DNA from: CAKZNE01 sp040222435
Lineage (GTDB): Bacteria > Bacteroidota > Bacteroidia > Flavobacteriales > Schleiferiaceae
NCBI GenBank assembly: GCA_965212245.1
Contig: OZ243107.1
Location: forward strand, 2,728,001-2,792,000
Length of the DNA stretch: 64,000 bases
Direction: 5' to 3'
Shown here: piece by piece, positions 17,490 to 26,162 of the stretch
How the letters are laid out: every line of letters begins with the position of its first letter
How positions within the stretch are numbered: position 1 is the stretch's first letter
Position numbers and translations under genes: made by a program
The notes under the pieces: generated by a model
Seen by the model: only the letters and a program-made list of their open reading frames with translations
Told to the model about the DNA's origin: nothing
The model's database searches: none

Positions 17490-18257
17490 TTAAAAATTGA
17501 TTTGAAAAGGTTTTTGTTGGTTAAAGTCTTCATTGATAGTGCCCAGATCCATATGAACCGGTGGTTTGGTAGCGGGTATTTTTTTGCAAATGGCATCAAA
17601 AAAACTTTTATAATGACCTTCAAAAGTTCCATCTGCCCATACATTGAGAAGTTCCTGGGTAAAAGCTCCGTGCCGACCGGAATTATCCGCATAACGATCT
17701 TCTTTGGCAGCCGCCAGTAATTTCACATGAGCTTTGATTGGGGAAGTAAATGGATCAATTTCCAAGCTTCGGGAAAGAGGTCCATTTGTAAATGATGCAG
17801 CCTTTGCAGCAAAGGGATCCTGGTTAAAAATATCCCGCAATATGGTGCCACTGTGGCAACTATCCGAAATAACCAGTATGCGCACCCCTTTTTTAAAGCG
17901 TAGCCATAATTCAAATAGTTGATCATCCAGTACCTGCCCATCGTAAAAACACCAGGTCTCGTCCTGCCCGTCCTCTTCGGTACTAGAAGGCCTTTGGCTG
18001 CCATGGCCGGAGAAGGTGAGCAAAAAAAGATCTCCCGCTTGAATCTGATCACATATTTGTTTTATTTCCAAATAAAAGTTGGTTGAGGTCGCCCGGTCAT
18101 CCAGCAGCATTTTAGTGTGGTAAAAACCCTGGTTCGAAGCTATTTTCAGATAGCTGACCGCATCATTATGGCAAGAGTTTAATAGGCTCACCTTTTTTTG
18201 ATAGCTCAGGTTATCTACTTTATTGAGTCCGATGTGTAAAGAATATCCGTTGGGCAT
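17490..18257 (-). CDS. Metacaspase-type C14 peptidase
   Basis: The start at 18257 gives MPNGYSLHIGLNKVDN, the usual N-terminus of prokaryotic metacaspases; the longer frame adds a hydrophobic stretch of doubtful value. Dyad: His85 (TFSGHGSQ) and Cys134 (SDSCHSG). About 255 aa with no recruitment domain. It is divergent (149-nt gap) from the TIR-TM gene at 18407 and followed at 14 nt by a small protein. It is a different subtype from the second caspase in the island (13082-14047). Confidence 0.85.
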   Translation of the reverse strand: MPNGYSLHIGLNKVDNLSYQKKVSLLNSCHNDAVSYLKIASNQGFYHTKMLLDDRATSTNFYLEIKQICDQIQAGDLFLLTFSGHGSQRPSSTEEDGQDETWCFYDGQVLDDQLFELWLRFKKGVRILVISDSCHSGTILRDIFNQDPFAAKAASFTNGPLSRSLEIDPFTSPIKAHVKLLAAAKEDRYADNSGRHGAFTQELLNVWADGTFEGHYKSFFDAICKKIPATKPPVHMDLGTINEDFNQQKPFQINF

Positions 18258-18406
18258 AATGAGGATCAAAACTAGAAGGGTAGGGTGTAATGAAACTACC
18301 CAGTTTTGAGGCATTTGTATCCCAATAACTAGCTAAATCAGAAATCCTTACTTGTAAGGAGAAGAGCTTACTGATGGCTTTCAATATTTGCTAATACCAA
18401 ATAGTA

Positions 18407-19510
18407 ATGAGTAAAACCAAAAAATACAAATATGATATTGCTATCTCCTTTGCGGAGGAGGAACGGGATATAGCCGCTTTGCTGGATACTGTATTCCGCT
18501 TGCGTAAGTTTAAGCGTATTCATGCCTTTTATTATCCCAAATTTAAAAGTGAGCTACTGGGAGAGGATCTTGATCAAATATTACCGGTTATTTATGAAAA
18601 GCAGGCCAGATACGCCTTGATAATTCTATCAGACAAGTATCTCACTAAGGATTACTGCAAAATTGAGTTGGCCGCTATAAAAAAGCGCAGAAACGTTCAG
18701 GAAACCAGGTATGCCTTTGTTATACAAAAGGATAATACTGAACTTACCGAGATAGGTTTTCCTAGAGGTTTTGTTTACTATCCGTGGAATTATGATGCGG
18801 AAGACCTGGCGGATACTTTATTGGAAATACTAGGTCAAAAGTCACCTGTTCCAAGGTGGATCAAAGTACTGACGTTTATGGTACTGGTGTGCGGTGTAAT
18901 TTTCGCTGGCTGGAGATATTCAAAAGAATTTCACAAAGCTGAAGCAGCCAACCTCATTATTCTTAAAGACACTTTACCTGAAGTAATAATTGAGGACAAG
19001 GGTTTTGAGCCAAAACCGAAGCCTTTAAACCCACCACCTCCTTTATTCCTCCGGGACATATCCTCTTCATCAGCCCTGGATGCCACTTTATATGTAAGTG
19101 GAGCAGATTGGAGTCTTGCACAAAAACTCTCTTCTGCGGTAGAAACGCAGTTGCGGACGCAGCAATTGACTATTCATCGTGCTTTACTGAACCCTAAGGT
19201 GCTAAAAGGGGAGGTGTTTCAACAGTTAATGGCTGGCAATTCGGGTGTGATTGAGGCCTACCATCCGGAAGAAAAATTGGACTACATCCTAACGGCTTCA
19301 TTAGGTAAAGAAGAAAAGGAAACGGAGCACGGTCTATTTTGGCGAAAGCTCACATTGAAACTCAGCATTTTCAATGTCAAAGAATCGTATCGTTCAGACT
19401 ATCGCATTTTTGAAGGCCAGGCTACCAGTGGGGCAGCCGACCATGCTGAGGGGAAAGCGCTGGAAGATCTTTTAACCAACATCCAAAATGAATTGAATTA
19501 TGAATTTTAA
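18407..19510 (+). CDS. TIR-TM protein with periplasmic FlgO/LpoB-like domain
   Basis: A 367-aa protein. Residues 1-135 are a TIR_2 domain (YDIAISFAEEERD at the start, Glu87 in YCKIELAA as the candidate catalytic residue). One TM helix lies near 149-170. A proline-rich linker (KPLNPPPPLF) leads to a periplasmic domain at about 215-367 built as alternating strands and a C-terminal helix (EGKALEDLLTNIQNEL). That layout resembles FlgO/LpoB/CsgG-type domains. The gene overlaps the next gene, an exported FlgO-like protein, by 11 nt. So a cytosolic TIR domain is fused to an envelope-facing module. The periplasmic-domain call is inference. Confidence 0.7.
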   Translation: MSKTKKYKYDIAISFAEEERDIAALLDTVFRLRKFKRIHAFYYPKFKSELLGEDLDQILPVIYEKQARYALIILSDKYLTKDYCKIELAAIKKRRNVQETRYAFVIQKDNTELTEIGFPRGFVYYPWNYDAEDLADTLLEILGQKSPVPRWIKVLTFMVLVCGVIFAGWRYSKEFHKAEAANLIILKDTLPEVIIEDKGFEPKPKPLNPPPPLFLRDISSSSALDATLYVSGADWSLAQKLSSAVETQLRTQQLTIHRALLNPKVLKGEVFQQLMAGNSGVIEAYHPEEKLDYILTASLGKEEKETEHGLFWRKLTLKLSIFNVKESYRSDYRIFEGQATSGAADHAEGKALEDLLTNIQNELNYEF

Positions 19511-20432
19511 ACTACTATTAGTTACACTGGCCTTTGTATCCTTTTTTAACCAGGTTTTGGCCCAAAGCGATTACGACAGCAATATTAAGACTCTGGCCGA
19601 TGAAATGGCCCGGCAGATCAAAACCTCTAAACTGGAAAACATAGGAATACTGGGCTTTTTTACTGATAAGGGAGAAGAGGGAGAATTGGGCAAACTACTG
19701 GCCGAGGATTTTAGTGTATACCTCACCCGGCCACAGTATGGTTATAAATTGTTCAACCGTGCTTATATTGATCATTTGATCAAGGAGAATCAACTGGGAA
19801 CGGTGGAAAAGCTGGTGGAAGAAAACAGTATAACTGAACTCGGGAAGCTGCAGGGACTGGAAGGTTTTGTGGTGGGCACCTACAGCCGCATTGGGGATGT
19901 ATTGCGGGTTCGCGTTAAATTGCTCGATGCCCAAACTGCTCTCCAGATTGGCGCCAGTATGCAAAACCTGGAGTTTGACGATAACCTGAAACAATACCTT
20001 GGCCTGAGCTATGGAAAATCGGAGAATAATAGCAACCGCGGTTTCTCCGGACCGCTGAGTTCTAATGAAGAATACAATAATCCATTAACCGTTTCTGGAG
20101 GCTGTGAAGAATATCACTTTGGAGATATTTGTTTTTATAATGCTACTCGTGAAGCTTTAAGGGTAAGGTTTACCGAGAATTTCAACCCAAATGGACAAGG
20201 TATAATGAAATATACTAAAGGTAGACAGGGAAAAAAGATAAAAATCTACTACGAGGTTTATAACATCACCTTACAACCAGGTGAAACACAGTGCATTTAC
20301 GCTACGGGAATCGGTCCCGCAGAATACCAAATAGATAAAAAAGACGCACTGAATATTGTAGGGCGATCCGCCCAAAGAACCGGCCAAATCCTCATTGAAG
20401 AGTGTAAATCCAAGACCTTTACTATAAAATAA
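19500..20432 (+). CDS. Exported FlgO-family protein
   Basis: A 310-aa protein with a signal peptide (FVSFFNQVLAQ). Residues about 25-170 match FlgO/CsgG-like architecture: IKTLADEMARQI, NIGILGFFTDKGEEGELGK, then a helix ITELGKLQGLEGFVVGTYS and a strand pair. The C-terminal 130 residues have no obvious family and look beta-rich with several cysteines. Translationally coupled to the TIR-TM gene (start 11 nt inside it). FlgO-family proteins associate with the outer membrane; here it is likely the envelope partner of the TIR protein. Confidence 0.7.
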   Translation: MNFKLLLVTLAFVSFFNQVLAQSDYDSNIKTLADEMARQIKTSKLENIGILGFFTDKGEEGELGKLLAEDFSVYLTRPQYGYKLFNRAYIDHLIKENQLGTVEKLVEENSITELGKLQGLEGFVVGTYSRIGDVLRVRVKLLDAQTALQIGASMQNLEFDDNLKQYLGLSYGKSENNSNRGFSGPLSSNEEYNNPLTVSGGCEEYHFGDICFYNATREALRVRFTENFNPNGQGIMKYTKGRQGKKIKIYYEVYNITLQPGETQCIYATGIGPAEYQIDKKDALNIVGRSAQRTGQILIEECKSKTFTIK

Positions 20433-20500
20433 AAGGTCAAGCTGAGTGATTCTGTCCTGAGACTTCGGCTGGAATCGTATCGAAGTGTAATGAGCCCAAT

Positions 20501-20530
20501 AAAAAGCCGCGCGTTAAGCGCGGCTTTTTT
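20501..20530. terminator. Bidirectional intrinsic terminator
   Basis: A GC-rich 7-bp stem (GCCGCGC with GCGCGGC, loop GTTAA) is flanked by A5 on the left and T6 on the right, giving a functional hairpin on both strands. It lies between the convergent FlgO-like gene (ends 20432) and DUF6175-like gene (ends 20534). Confidence 0.9.
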
Positions 20531-20533
20531 AGG

Positions 20534-21412
20534 TTACTTAGTTTGCTGTAATTCTCCTTCCAGGCGAAAAAGGGTTTGTTTGCCCACCCGGTCGTATTGC
20601 ATATTAATACCAATGCCCCGCATAAATTCACCAACGCCTGAGCATAGTGCACTGCAAGGCTGTATATAAAAACCCTGTGCATCAATAATGGGCTCTATGG
20701 AGAAGCCTTGTATAAGGTTGGCACTTTCACCGGTAATGCGATAAAATTGATCTTTGCCGTGCTGAGCCAGCGCATCTTTCACCCATTCCATCAGAGGTTT
20801 ACCTTCAATAATGGTTTTGTAATTCAAAGGAGTTACGGTGGCTACTTCAAAACGAAAAGGCACTTGTCTTCCTAACAAGAGTGAGGCTTCCATCTGCTCT
20901 AAAAAAGCTTCAAACTGCTTTTTGCCATCCCTGCGCAAAGCAGCTTCCACGGCTTCCTGCAGATTCAGGAAATTCCTTTGCTGCGAACGTATGCCCGGGT
21001 TATTGGCGTACAAAGTAGCCGTATGCTTATCAATGGCTTTGAGTGCCACGCGTACCTGTTTATCCTCTCCGGATTCTATCCATTCCAGTTCGGCTTCAAT
21101 CACAATATCAGCTGGTAATTCCTGGATCAGTTCTTTAAGATCATCGTTTTGAGTGCTTCCTCTATTCTTGAATTTATCAATTAAAGCTCTTTGTTCGCGT
21201 AGATCGAGAGTATTGCTATACCCTAGCTTGATCAAGGCATTGTTTATTTCTCCAATGGCAGCACGATAAGCGGGATCGTTCTCAAACTTAGCGATAGCAT
21301 TTCCTTCTGTGGTATAGGGTATCACCATTACGGTTAAGAATGAACGATTGATCTCCTGGGCATAAGCGGCCGTAACCGCAAGTGCCAGAAGAATAGATAT
21401 GAAAAACTTCAT
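20534..21412 (-). CDS. Exported DUF6175-like protein
   Basis: The start at 21412 (ATG just after the upstream stop at 21414) gives a clear signal peptide (ISILLALAVTAAYAQ). The mature part opens VMVIPYTTEGNAIAKF, a repeat-like strand pattern of DUF6175 proteins. It continues as alternating strands and helices. It ends with a Cys-containing beta region. About 290 aa. It follows the CsgG-like gene at 1 nt, so the two form an operon and probably a complex. Function of DUF6175 is unknown; the family assignment is from pattern memory. Confidence 0.55.
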   Translation of the reverse strand: MKFFISILLALAVTAAYAQEINRSFLTVMVIPYTTEGNAIAKFENDPAYRAAIGEINNALIKLGYSNTLDLREQRALIDKFKNRGSTQNDDLKELIQELPADIVIEAELEWIESGEDKQVRVALKAIDKHTATLYANNPGIRSQQRNFLNLQEAVEAALRRDGKKQFEAFLEQMEASLLLGRQVPFRFEVATVTPLNYKTIIEGKPLMEWVKDALAQHGKDQFYRITGESANLIQGFSIEPIIDAQGFYIQPCSALCSGVGEFMRGIGINMQYDRVGKQTLFRLEGELQQTK

Positions 21413-21413
21413 T

Positions 21414-22340
21414 TCAATCGATATCAAAAATGATTCGCAGTTTTTTCTCTTTTAAGTATGGCAAAATATCAGTTTCCTTCTCAGTGACCTTACAAGCTGA
21501 GGTTTGAGAACGGACATCACTAATTTTCAACCGGGCTATAGGCTTCTCGTTGATAACTTTGTTTCCCCGGGGTCCCGTTAACTCTTCGTCCACAACCATC
21601 ACCAGTTTCAGGTCTTTTTCCAAGCCTACATCACGACCTCCTTCAATGAGCAAGTTCTCCACTTTTTTAGGTTCAAGATCTTCACTGATTACTTTCAAAA
21701 AATAAAGATTGGACTTGGAAGTGTTCAACACCCATTTAAACAACTGGTCCGCAGAATTATCCACGGCATCAATGATCTTACCTTTAATAGAAGAGGAAAG
21801 CATATCATCCACCTGAGCGAACGCACCAACGGCATCTCCTTTTTTTCCTCCGAGAAGTTTTTTACCAATGTCTTTACCGATCTCCGGTTTGGACCAACTG
21901 GTGCCGGTAAAAGTTTGAGCATCAATGGCCTCACCGGTTTTGACATCAATATATTTCACTTCAAAATCCACCCGGACTTCAGAATGCAAACTATCGATAC
22001 TAAACAATTCGGTATTGCGGATGAAGCCAACCAAAAGATATTCAGCCGGGGTGCTTTTGCCCGCTTCCACGATCTCGCGTTGAATGAAATCCCTGCGCTT
22101 CATGGTTTGCAGTTCTTCCTTAGCGTTTTGGCGTTTGGGAATATCAATTACCCGGAACCGTTTGCTTTGGATCAACCTACGGGTGACCGCTTCGTAGAGT
22201 TCCTGGGATAACTCCAGTTGATCGTCACCATCGCTGTAAAACGGTGTAACGCCTACTGCCGGTAAGTCGGTTTCTACCTCTTGCGCTTTGCCAAAGCCGG
22301 CAAATAGGCAAAGTAAAACAATGGGTATTAAATTTTTCAT
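21414..22340 (-). CDS. CsgG-like exported protein
   Basis: A 308-aa protein with a signal peptide (LLCLFAGFGKAQ). The first half shows the CsgG/ABD-type pattern: VGVTPFYSDGDDQLELSQELYEAVTRRLIQSKRFRVID, read here as strand, helix, strand, then EYLLVGFIRNTEL and VRVDFEVKYIDVKTGEAIDA. The second half (from about 190) is less clear. CsgG forms an outer-membrane secretion pore; smaller relatives are periplasmic. No lipobox is visible, so it may be periplasmic. It is in operon with the DUF6175-like gene. Confidence 0.6.
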   Translation of the reverse strand: MKNLIPIVLLCLFAGFGKAQEVETDLPAVGVTPFYSDGDDQLELSQELYEAVTRRLIQSKRFRVIDIPKRQNAKEELQTMKRRDFIQREIVEAGKSTPAEYLLVGFIRNTELFSIDSLHSEVRVDFEVKYIDVKTGEAIDAQTFTGTSWSKPEIGKDIGKKLLGGKKGDAVGAFAQVDDMLSSSIKGKIIDAVDNSADQLFKWVLNTSKSNLYFLKVISEDLEPKKVENLLIEGGRDVGLEKDLKLVMVVDEELTGPRGNKVINEKPIARLKISDVRSQTSACKVTEKETDILPYLKEKKLRIIFDID

Positions 22341-22547
22341 AGTGTTCTGGATTAAATGATTGAAATTTTTGAATTAGTGTTCTCCAAAAATGCCAGCTAA
22401 AACAGGAGGGAGCAACCTTAATACTAAGGCTATTCATATCCTTATAAGTAGGGAGTTTCTACTGTATAAGCTTACAATTTTCAATGTTACCGAGGGGACT
22501 TTCACTAATAGGGAAGGAGGTATGTGGAGAGAGTAGAGATCTAAACT

Positions 22548-22760
22548 ATGAAAGAATCACTAGGAGAGCTTTGCGCATTTCAACTTTGCTTTTCCTACTA
22601 ATATTTTTTTCAATTACTTGAACGTTCAGAACAAACCCGTACTGGACTTCGCCTATGTATTGGAAGGTGGTAGCGGAGGTGAAACCGCTTATTCCATAGA
22701 CTCTGATAAATCGGGGAATATTGCGGTAGCGGGTAGTTTTACGGTTTGGGAATTGAAATG
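22548..22760 (+). pseudogene. Broken SBBP-repeat secreted protein, 5' fragment
   Basis: An ATG at 22548 is followed, after a one-base slip in the A-run, by a frame that reads a signal peptide (RISTLLFLLIFFSIT). A stop and a second frame change follow. Then LDFAYVLEGGSGGETAYSID, an SBBP beta-propeller repeat unit, is readable up to about 22745. After that the match ends at the junction with the umuC remnant. At least two frame lesions and a lost 3' end make it a pseudogene. Confidence 0.7.
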
Positions 22761-22814
22761 CTTCGCGTCCAGCTTGCTTTGCCAATCGTTTGGTGACCTG
22801 GTCGAGAGCTTGGT

Positions 22815-22943
22815 CTAGGCACTACGGGCAATTACGCAGCCATCATTGTTGGAAAGAACAGCCACGGGTTGGTCGCGCAATCGGGGGTTAAACACCCGCT
22901 CGCAACTCGCATAAAAGTTGTTGCAATCCACCAGGGTAATCAT
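22815..22943 (-). pseudogene. umuC: umuC remnant (DNA polymerase V catalytic subunit)
   Basis: The ATG at 22943 begins MITLVDCNNFYASCERVF and continues to NNDGCVIARS, the signature N-terminus of UmuC/Y-family polymerases. An in-frame TAG (22815) follows after 42 codons and homology ends there; the normal protein is over 400 aa. It starts 2 nt after the umuD stop, as in intact umuDC operons. Confidence 0.85.
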
Positions 22944-22945
22944 GG

Positions 22946-23419
22946 TTATAGAAGTTTATTGATGGTGTGTTTTACCACACCCCATGTTTCAAAGTCGCAA
23001 GTGGAGGTTATTAACCTGGATTGGTCATCGCCCAACTCAGGTTCAACCCCACCATTTTTTATGAAGTAGCGACCAACATGAAATTCACCATCCAGAATGC
23101 AAATAATCAGTCAAAGCTGTCTGGGTTGCTCGGCTTTGTCAACAATCAGCATGGCTCCACCCAGGATGCCGTGGGTTACAAAGGTGTCATCCTCCACCTT
23201 CACCATAAAAACGGAGACCTTATGCATCTCAAGGTGTTCATTCAGGTCTATGGCCTTACCCAAATAGTCATTCGCAGGGGAGGGGATACCCGCCTGTACG
23301 GTGTTGTTGAATAATGGAATTGACAATTCGGTCACTTGAGAAAACCTAATTGGGTTATAAAACCTTTGGGAGCCTTCAAAGGTGAAAATAGCATCACCAC
23401 ACTCCAGAGAAATGGTCAT
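22946..23419 (-). pseudogene. umuD: umuD remnant (LexA/S24 peptidase fold)
   Basis: The frame from ATG 23419 reads AGIPSPANDYLGKAIDLNEH, typical of UmuD. It carries an in-frame TGA at 23111-23113, then continues in the same frame through ILDGEFHVGRYF to a TAA at 22946. The catalytic Ser region, normally GDSM, reads EDDTF, so the serine is lost as well. Two lesions, and the umuC partner is truncated: the operon is dead. Confidence 0.85.
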
Positions 23420-23868
23420 TTGAAATTATTCACAAGGGTTGGTCTGACGGTTGAAACTATGGTTGGTATCAGGGTTGGTGCGGTTGGATTACCCCATCAT
23501 TTTTGTGATTATGGGAGGAAAATTCGGGGGGTATGTCCCCCTTGGGATATACCCTCAATATTCTTGTATTAATAGGAATGAGGGAAAATTATGGTGTGAA
23601 TAGTAGGGGTGTATGGAGTGAAATTCTAAATTCGGTGCCATAAGTTGGAGAAGGCAAACCTGTGGTTGGTTGGTGGGGCGTATTTTGATACCGAATATGT
23701 AAACCGATTTCAGGATAAGGAGAGGAACTCAGTAAGTTCTTACGGAAGTTGTGTCTGTCAAAAAGGAGAATTTCAAATCTATATTCAATTTTACCGTCTC
23801 CGAATCTACTTTTTTACAATTACTGGCCGGCTTTAGCTCGTAGAATTGCAGGAAATAATCTTAATAAA
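23420..23868. other. Gene-free stretch, probable umuD upstream region
   Basis: About 450 bases without a supported gene. It likely held the umuDC promoter, now decayed, and the upstream region of the next plus-strand gene. GGGGG-N5-CCCCC near 23527-23541 forms a short GC hairpin. No recognisable LexA box was found by eye. Confidence 0.4.
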
Positions 23869-25137
23869 ATGGAAATCCTGAAATATGTAGTTCTATCGAT
23901 CTTATGTACCTCTGGCTTGTTTGGTCAAACATGGCAAAGTATCGGTCCTGATAATGGAAACCTTTTCGATGAAATCGTGGTGGGTGAAGATTCGGCTGTT
24001 ATGGTAATTGGCAACCAGTTTTCGCCCACCATAGACCACTTCGGTTGGTATAGTGATGACGATGGAGCTAACTGGCAGCGGGCTATTAGTGGTGCCCAGG
24101 GGCTCTTTCTCCGCGCCCTGCTCATTAATTCCAGTGGCGATTATATTTTAGGTCTCCGCAATGCGCTTTCCAACTCCACCTATATCGCCAAGATTGACAA
24201 GGCGGTTACCACCTATACCAATAAGATGTTTGAAGACAGCACTGATGGTGTTTTCAGCCTTGATCGATATGGAGCCACCCTCTATGCTTCAGGCGAAGAG
24301 TGTGCTGTAGGCAATATTTCCTGTCAATATTCAAGCCCACGCGGAACGGTGTATAAATCTACCGATGATGGTGAAACCTGGCAACGCATTCCTGGTTTTC
24401 CAGGCCCCGGGGGGCATGATATTCAGGTGCTGGATGCCGATAAGATTTTTATAAAAAGTCGTATAGCCACGAGACTTTATTTTTCCATGGATGCCGGCCT
24501 TAGCTGGGATTCGGCTATGGCACCGGCTAATCAATCTATCATTGGTTTCAAAATGCTCAATGATTCCGTTGGCTTTGTAGGTACGTCCAGTGGTAAGGTC
24601 TATAGTACCTTAAATAGAGGTGCAGCCTGGCAATTGGTACATAGCCTGGGCAGCCAACCCGTTTCGAAGATAGAAAGTGCCGGTGATTACATCATCGCAG
24701 CCAGCCAGGGATCCGTGGCAATTTCTAAGGATAGAGGTGCCACATGGACAAATGAAAACCTGGGCCAGAGTCGTACGGTGTACGATATAGCCATAGCCCC
24801 GGCCGGCACCTACGTGGCTTGTGATGAGGGCCGGATTTTTTATAAGCAGGAGGATTTGTCACAGTATTTCTTAAGTACGCGTAACCCTCACGTGCAATCA
24901 CCCGTATTATCTGTTTATCCCAATCCTGCTCAGGATAAGCTTTTTGTTGCGGTTACAGGGCCGGATGAACTTGAAAATTTGAATATTTACGACCCTACCG
25001 GTAAGGCTGTTGAAGTGCACTATCAAATTGTGGAAAACCAAATTCAGGTAAATACCCGAAATTTAAAGACAGGAATTTATGTACTGAGAGTAAGTACCAA
25101 AGCCGGACACTATGCCCAAAAGATTATGTTCCAATGA
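23869..25137 (+). CDS. Secreted BNR/Ycf48-like propeller with T9SS sorting domain
   Basis: The start at 23869 gives a signal peptide (YVVLSILCTSGLFGQ); the longer upstream frame is not needed. Residues about 20-340 hold repeated S-x-D-x-G-x-x-W blades (YSDDDGANWQRA, STDDGETWQRIPG, SKDRGATWTNE), the BNR/photosystem-stability-factor beta-propeller pattern. The last 75 residues (SVYPNPAQDKLFV to KIMFQ) are a type A T9SS C-terminal sorting domain, so it is anchored or released at the cell surface. The next gene overlaps by 26 nt. Confidence 0.85.
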   Translation: MEILKYVVLSILCTSGLFGQTWQSIGPDNGNLFDEIVVGEDSAVMVIGNQFSPTIDHFGWYSDDDGANWQRAISGAQGLFLRALLINSSGDYILGLRNALSNSTYIAKIDKAVTTYTNKMFEDSTDGVFSLDRYGATLYASGEECAVGNISCQYSSPRGTVYKSTDDGETWQRIPGFPGPGGHDIQVLDADKIFIKSRIATRLYFSMDAGLSWDSAMAPANQSIIGFKMLNDSVGFVGTSSGKVYSTLNRGAAWQLVHSLGSQPVSKIESAGDYIIAASQGSVAISKDRGATWTNENLGQSRTVYDIAIAPAGTYVACDEGRIFYKQEDLSQYFLSTRNPHVQSPVLSVYPNPAQDKLFVAVTGPDELENLNIYDPTGKAVEVHYQIVENQIQVNTRNLKTGIYVLRVSTKAGHYAQKIMFQ

Positions 25138-26143
25138 AGTTGACAGAAGGATATTTCTGATTCTTGCTGTTCTATTCGCGATTTGTCTTGATTTACATGC
25201 TCAGGATTATATGGGCATTGGCCTGAGGGAAGGCAATGGCCCTGCTGAAGCTACTGAATACTTCATCAGATCTGTAGATAAGAAGACTAATCTGTATATC
25301 CGCGAAGTTGGTGAAGGTCCACCTGTAATCGTGCTTCACGGAGGTTTCGGAAATGATCACACAAATGTTCTTAAAGTGGCCCGAGGCCTGGAAAATAAGT
25401 ACCGGTTTATTTTCTATGATCAAAGAGGCTCTTCTCTTTCCTACTGCAATGCAGAAGATATTACAATTCAGAACCACGCAGCAGACCTGGAAACTATCAG
25501 GATAAAGCTCGGATTAGATAAGTTCACCCTCGTGTCACATTCGGCAGGTACAGTACTGGCCCTCATTTACCTCCAAAAGTATCCTGAACATATAAGTAAC
25601 CTGGTGATGCTGGGTGCTATGGATCCGATGAACGGGGATCCCAATTATTACACTGAGGAGGAACGGGCTACATGGGATATCGGCAAAGAGCAAAAGGAAG
25701 TTTTCCATAACCGACCCGAAATTCAGCTCACTTTGGATAGTCTTGGGTTGAATGGTAAAGATCTAAATCCGGCCCAGAATCAGTTGAGAAGACATATAAA
25801 GTACTATGCGGCCCAGAATATTTACCACCTGGGTAAATGGAGAGAATTAAGTATTCCGCATTGGAATTCAATAGCAGCACAAGCGGTTAGTCAAAGTTTT
25901 GACTGGAAATATGATTTCATTCCACTTCTGGACAGCGTAAAAATTCCCATTACTGTGATTAATGGAGAATATGACCTTGTGGTGGGTGCTATGGGTAGCC
26001 CGGTTTGGAAAAGCGTGATTGAGAGAGAAAACCTGCCGATTAACCTAGAGGTTGTGAGCCACGCAGGTCACCTCCCCTGGATTGATGACAGGGAAGGTTT
26101 TAAAGCCATTTTTAGTGAAGCTCTACAAAGCGCAGCTAAATGA
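25112..26143 (+). CDS. Exported alpha/beta hydrolase
   Basis: A 343-aa protein with a signal-like hydrophobic stretch (FLILAVLFAICLDLHAQ). Alpha/beta hydrolase core: oxyanion loop HGGFG (residues 76-80), FYDQRGSS, nucleophile Ser144 in VSHSAGT, acid in GEYDLVVG, His in SHAGHLPW. Resembles proline iminopeptidase-type hydrolases. The start lies inside the preceding T9SS gene, so coupling is likely, though the true start could be later. Substrate unknown. Confidence 0.8.
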   Translation: MPKRLCSNEVDRRIFLILAVLFAICLDLHAQDYMGIGLREGNGPAEATEYFIRSVDKKTNLYIREVGEGPPVIVLHGGFGNDHTNVLKVARGLENKYRFIFYDQRGSSLSYCNAEDITIQNHAADLETIRIKLGLDKFTLVSHSAGTVLALIYLQKYPEHISNLVMLGAMDPMNGDPNYYTEEERATWDIGKEQKEVFHNRPEIQLTLDSLGLNGKDLNPAQNQLRRHIKYYAAQNIYHLGKWRELSIPHWNSIAAQAVSQSFDWKYDFIPLLDSVKIPITVINGEYDLVVGAMGSPVWKSVIERENLPINLEVVSHAGHLPWIDDREGFKAIFSEALQSAAK

Positions 26144-26162
26144 GAATTAAATTTAGCAAGTA

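Noticed and set aside
5958..22340. CBASS or Thoeris assignment for the TIR island
   Set aside because: No CD-NTase, no ThsA-type SIR2/SLOG effector and no SAVED domain are visible, so known names do not fit.
23021..23314. Plus-strand frames over the umuD remnant
   Set aside because: UmuD homology is clear on the minus strand; these frames are antisense shadows.
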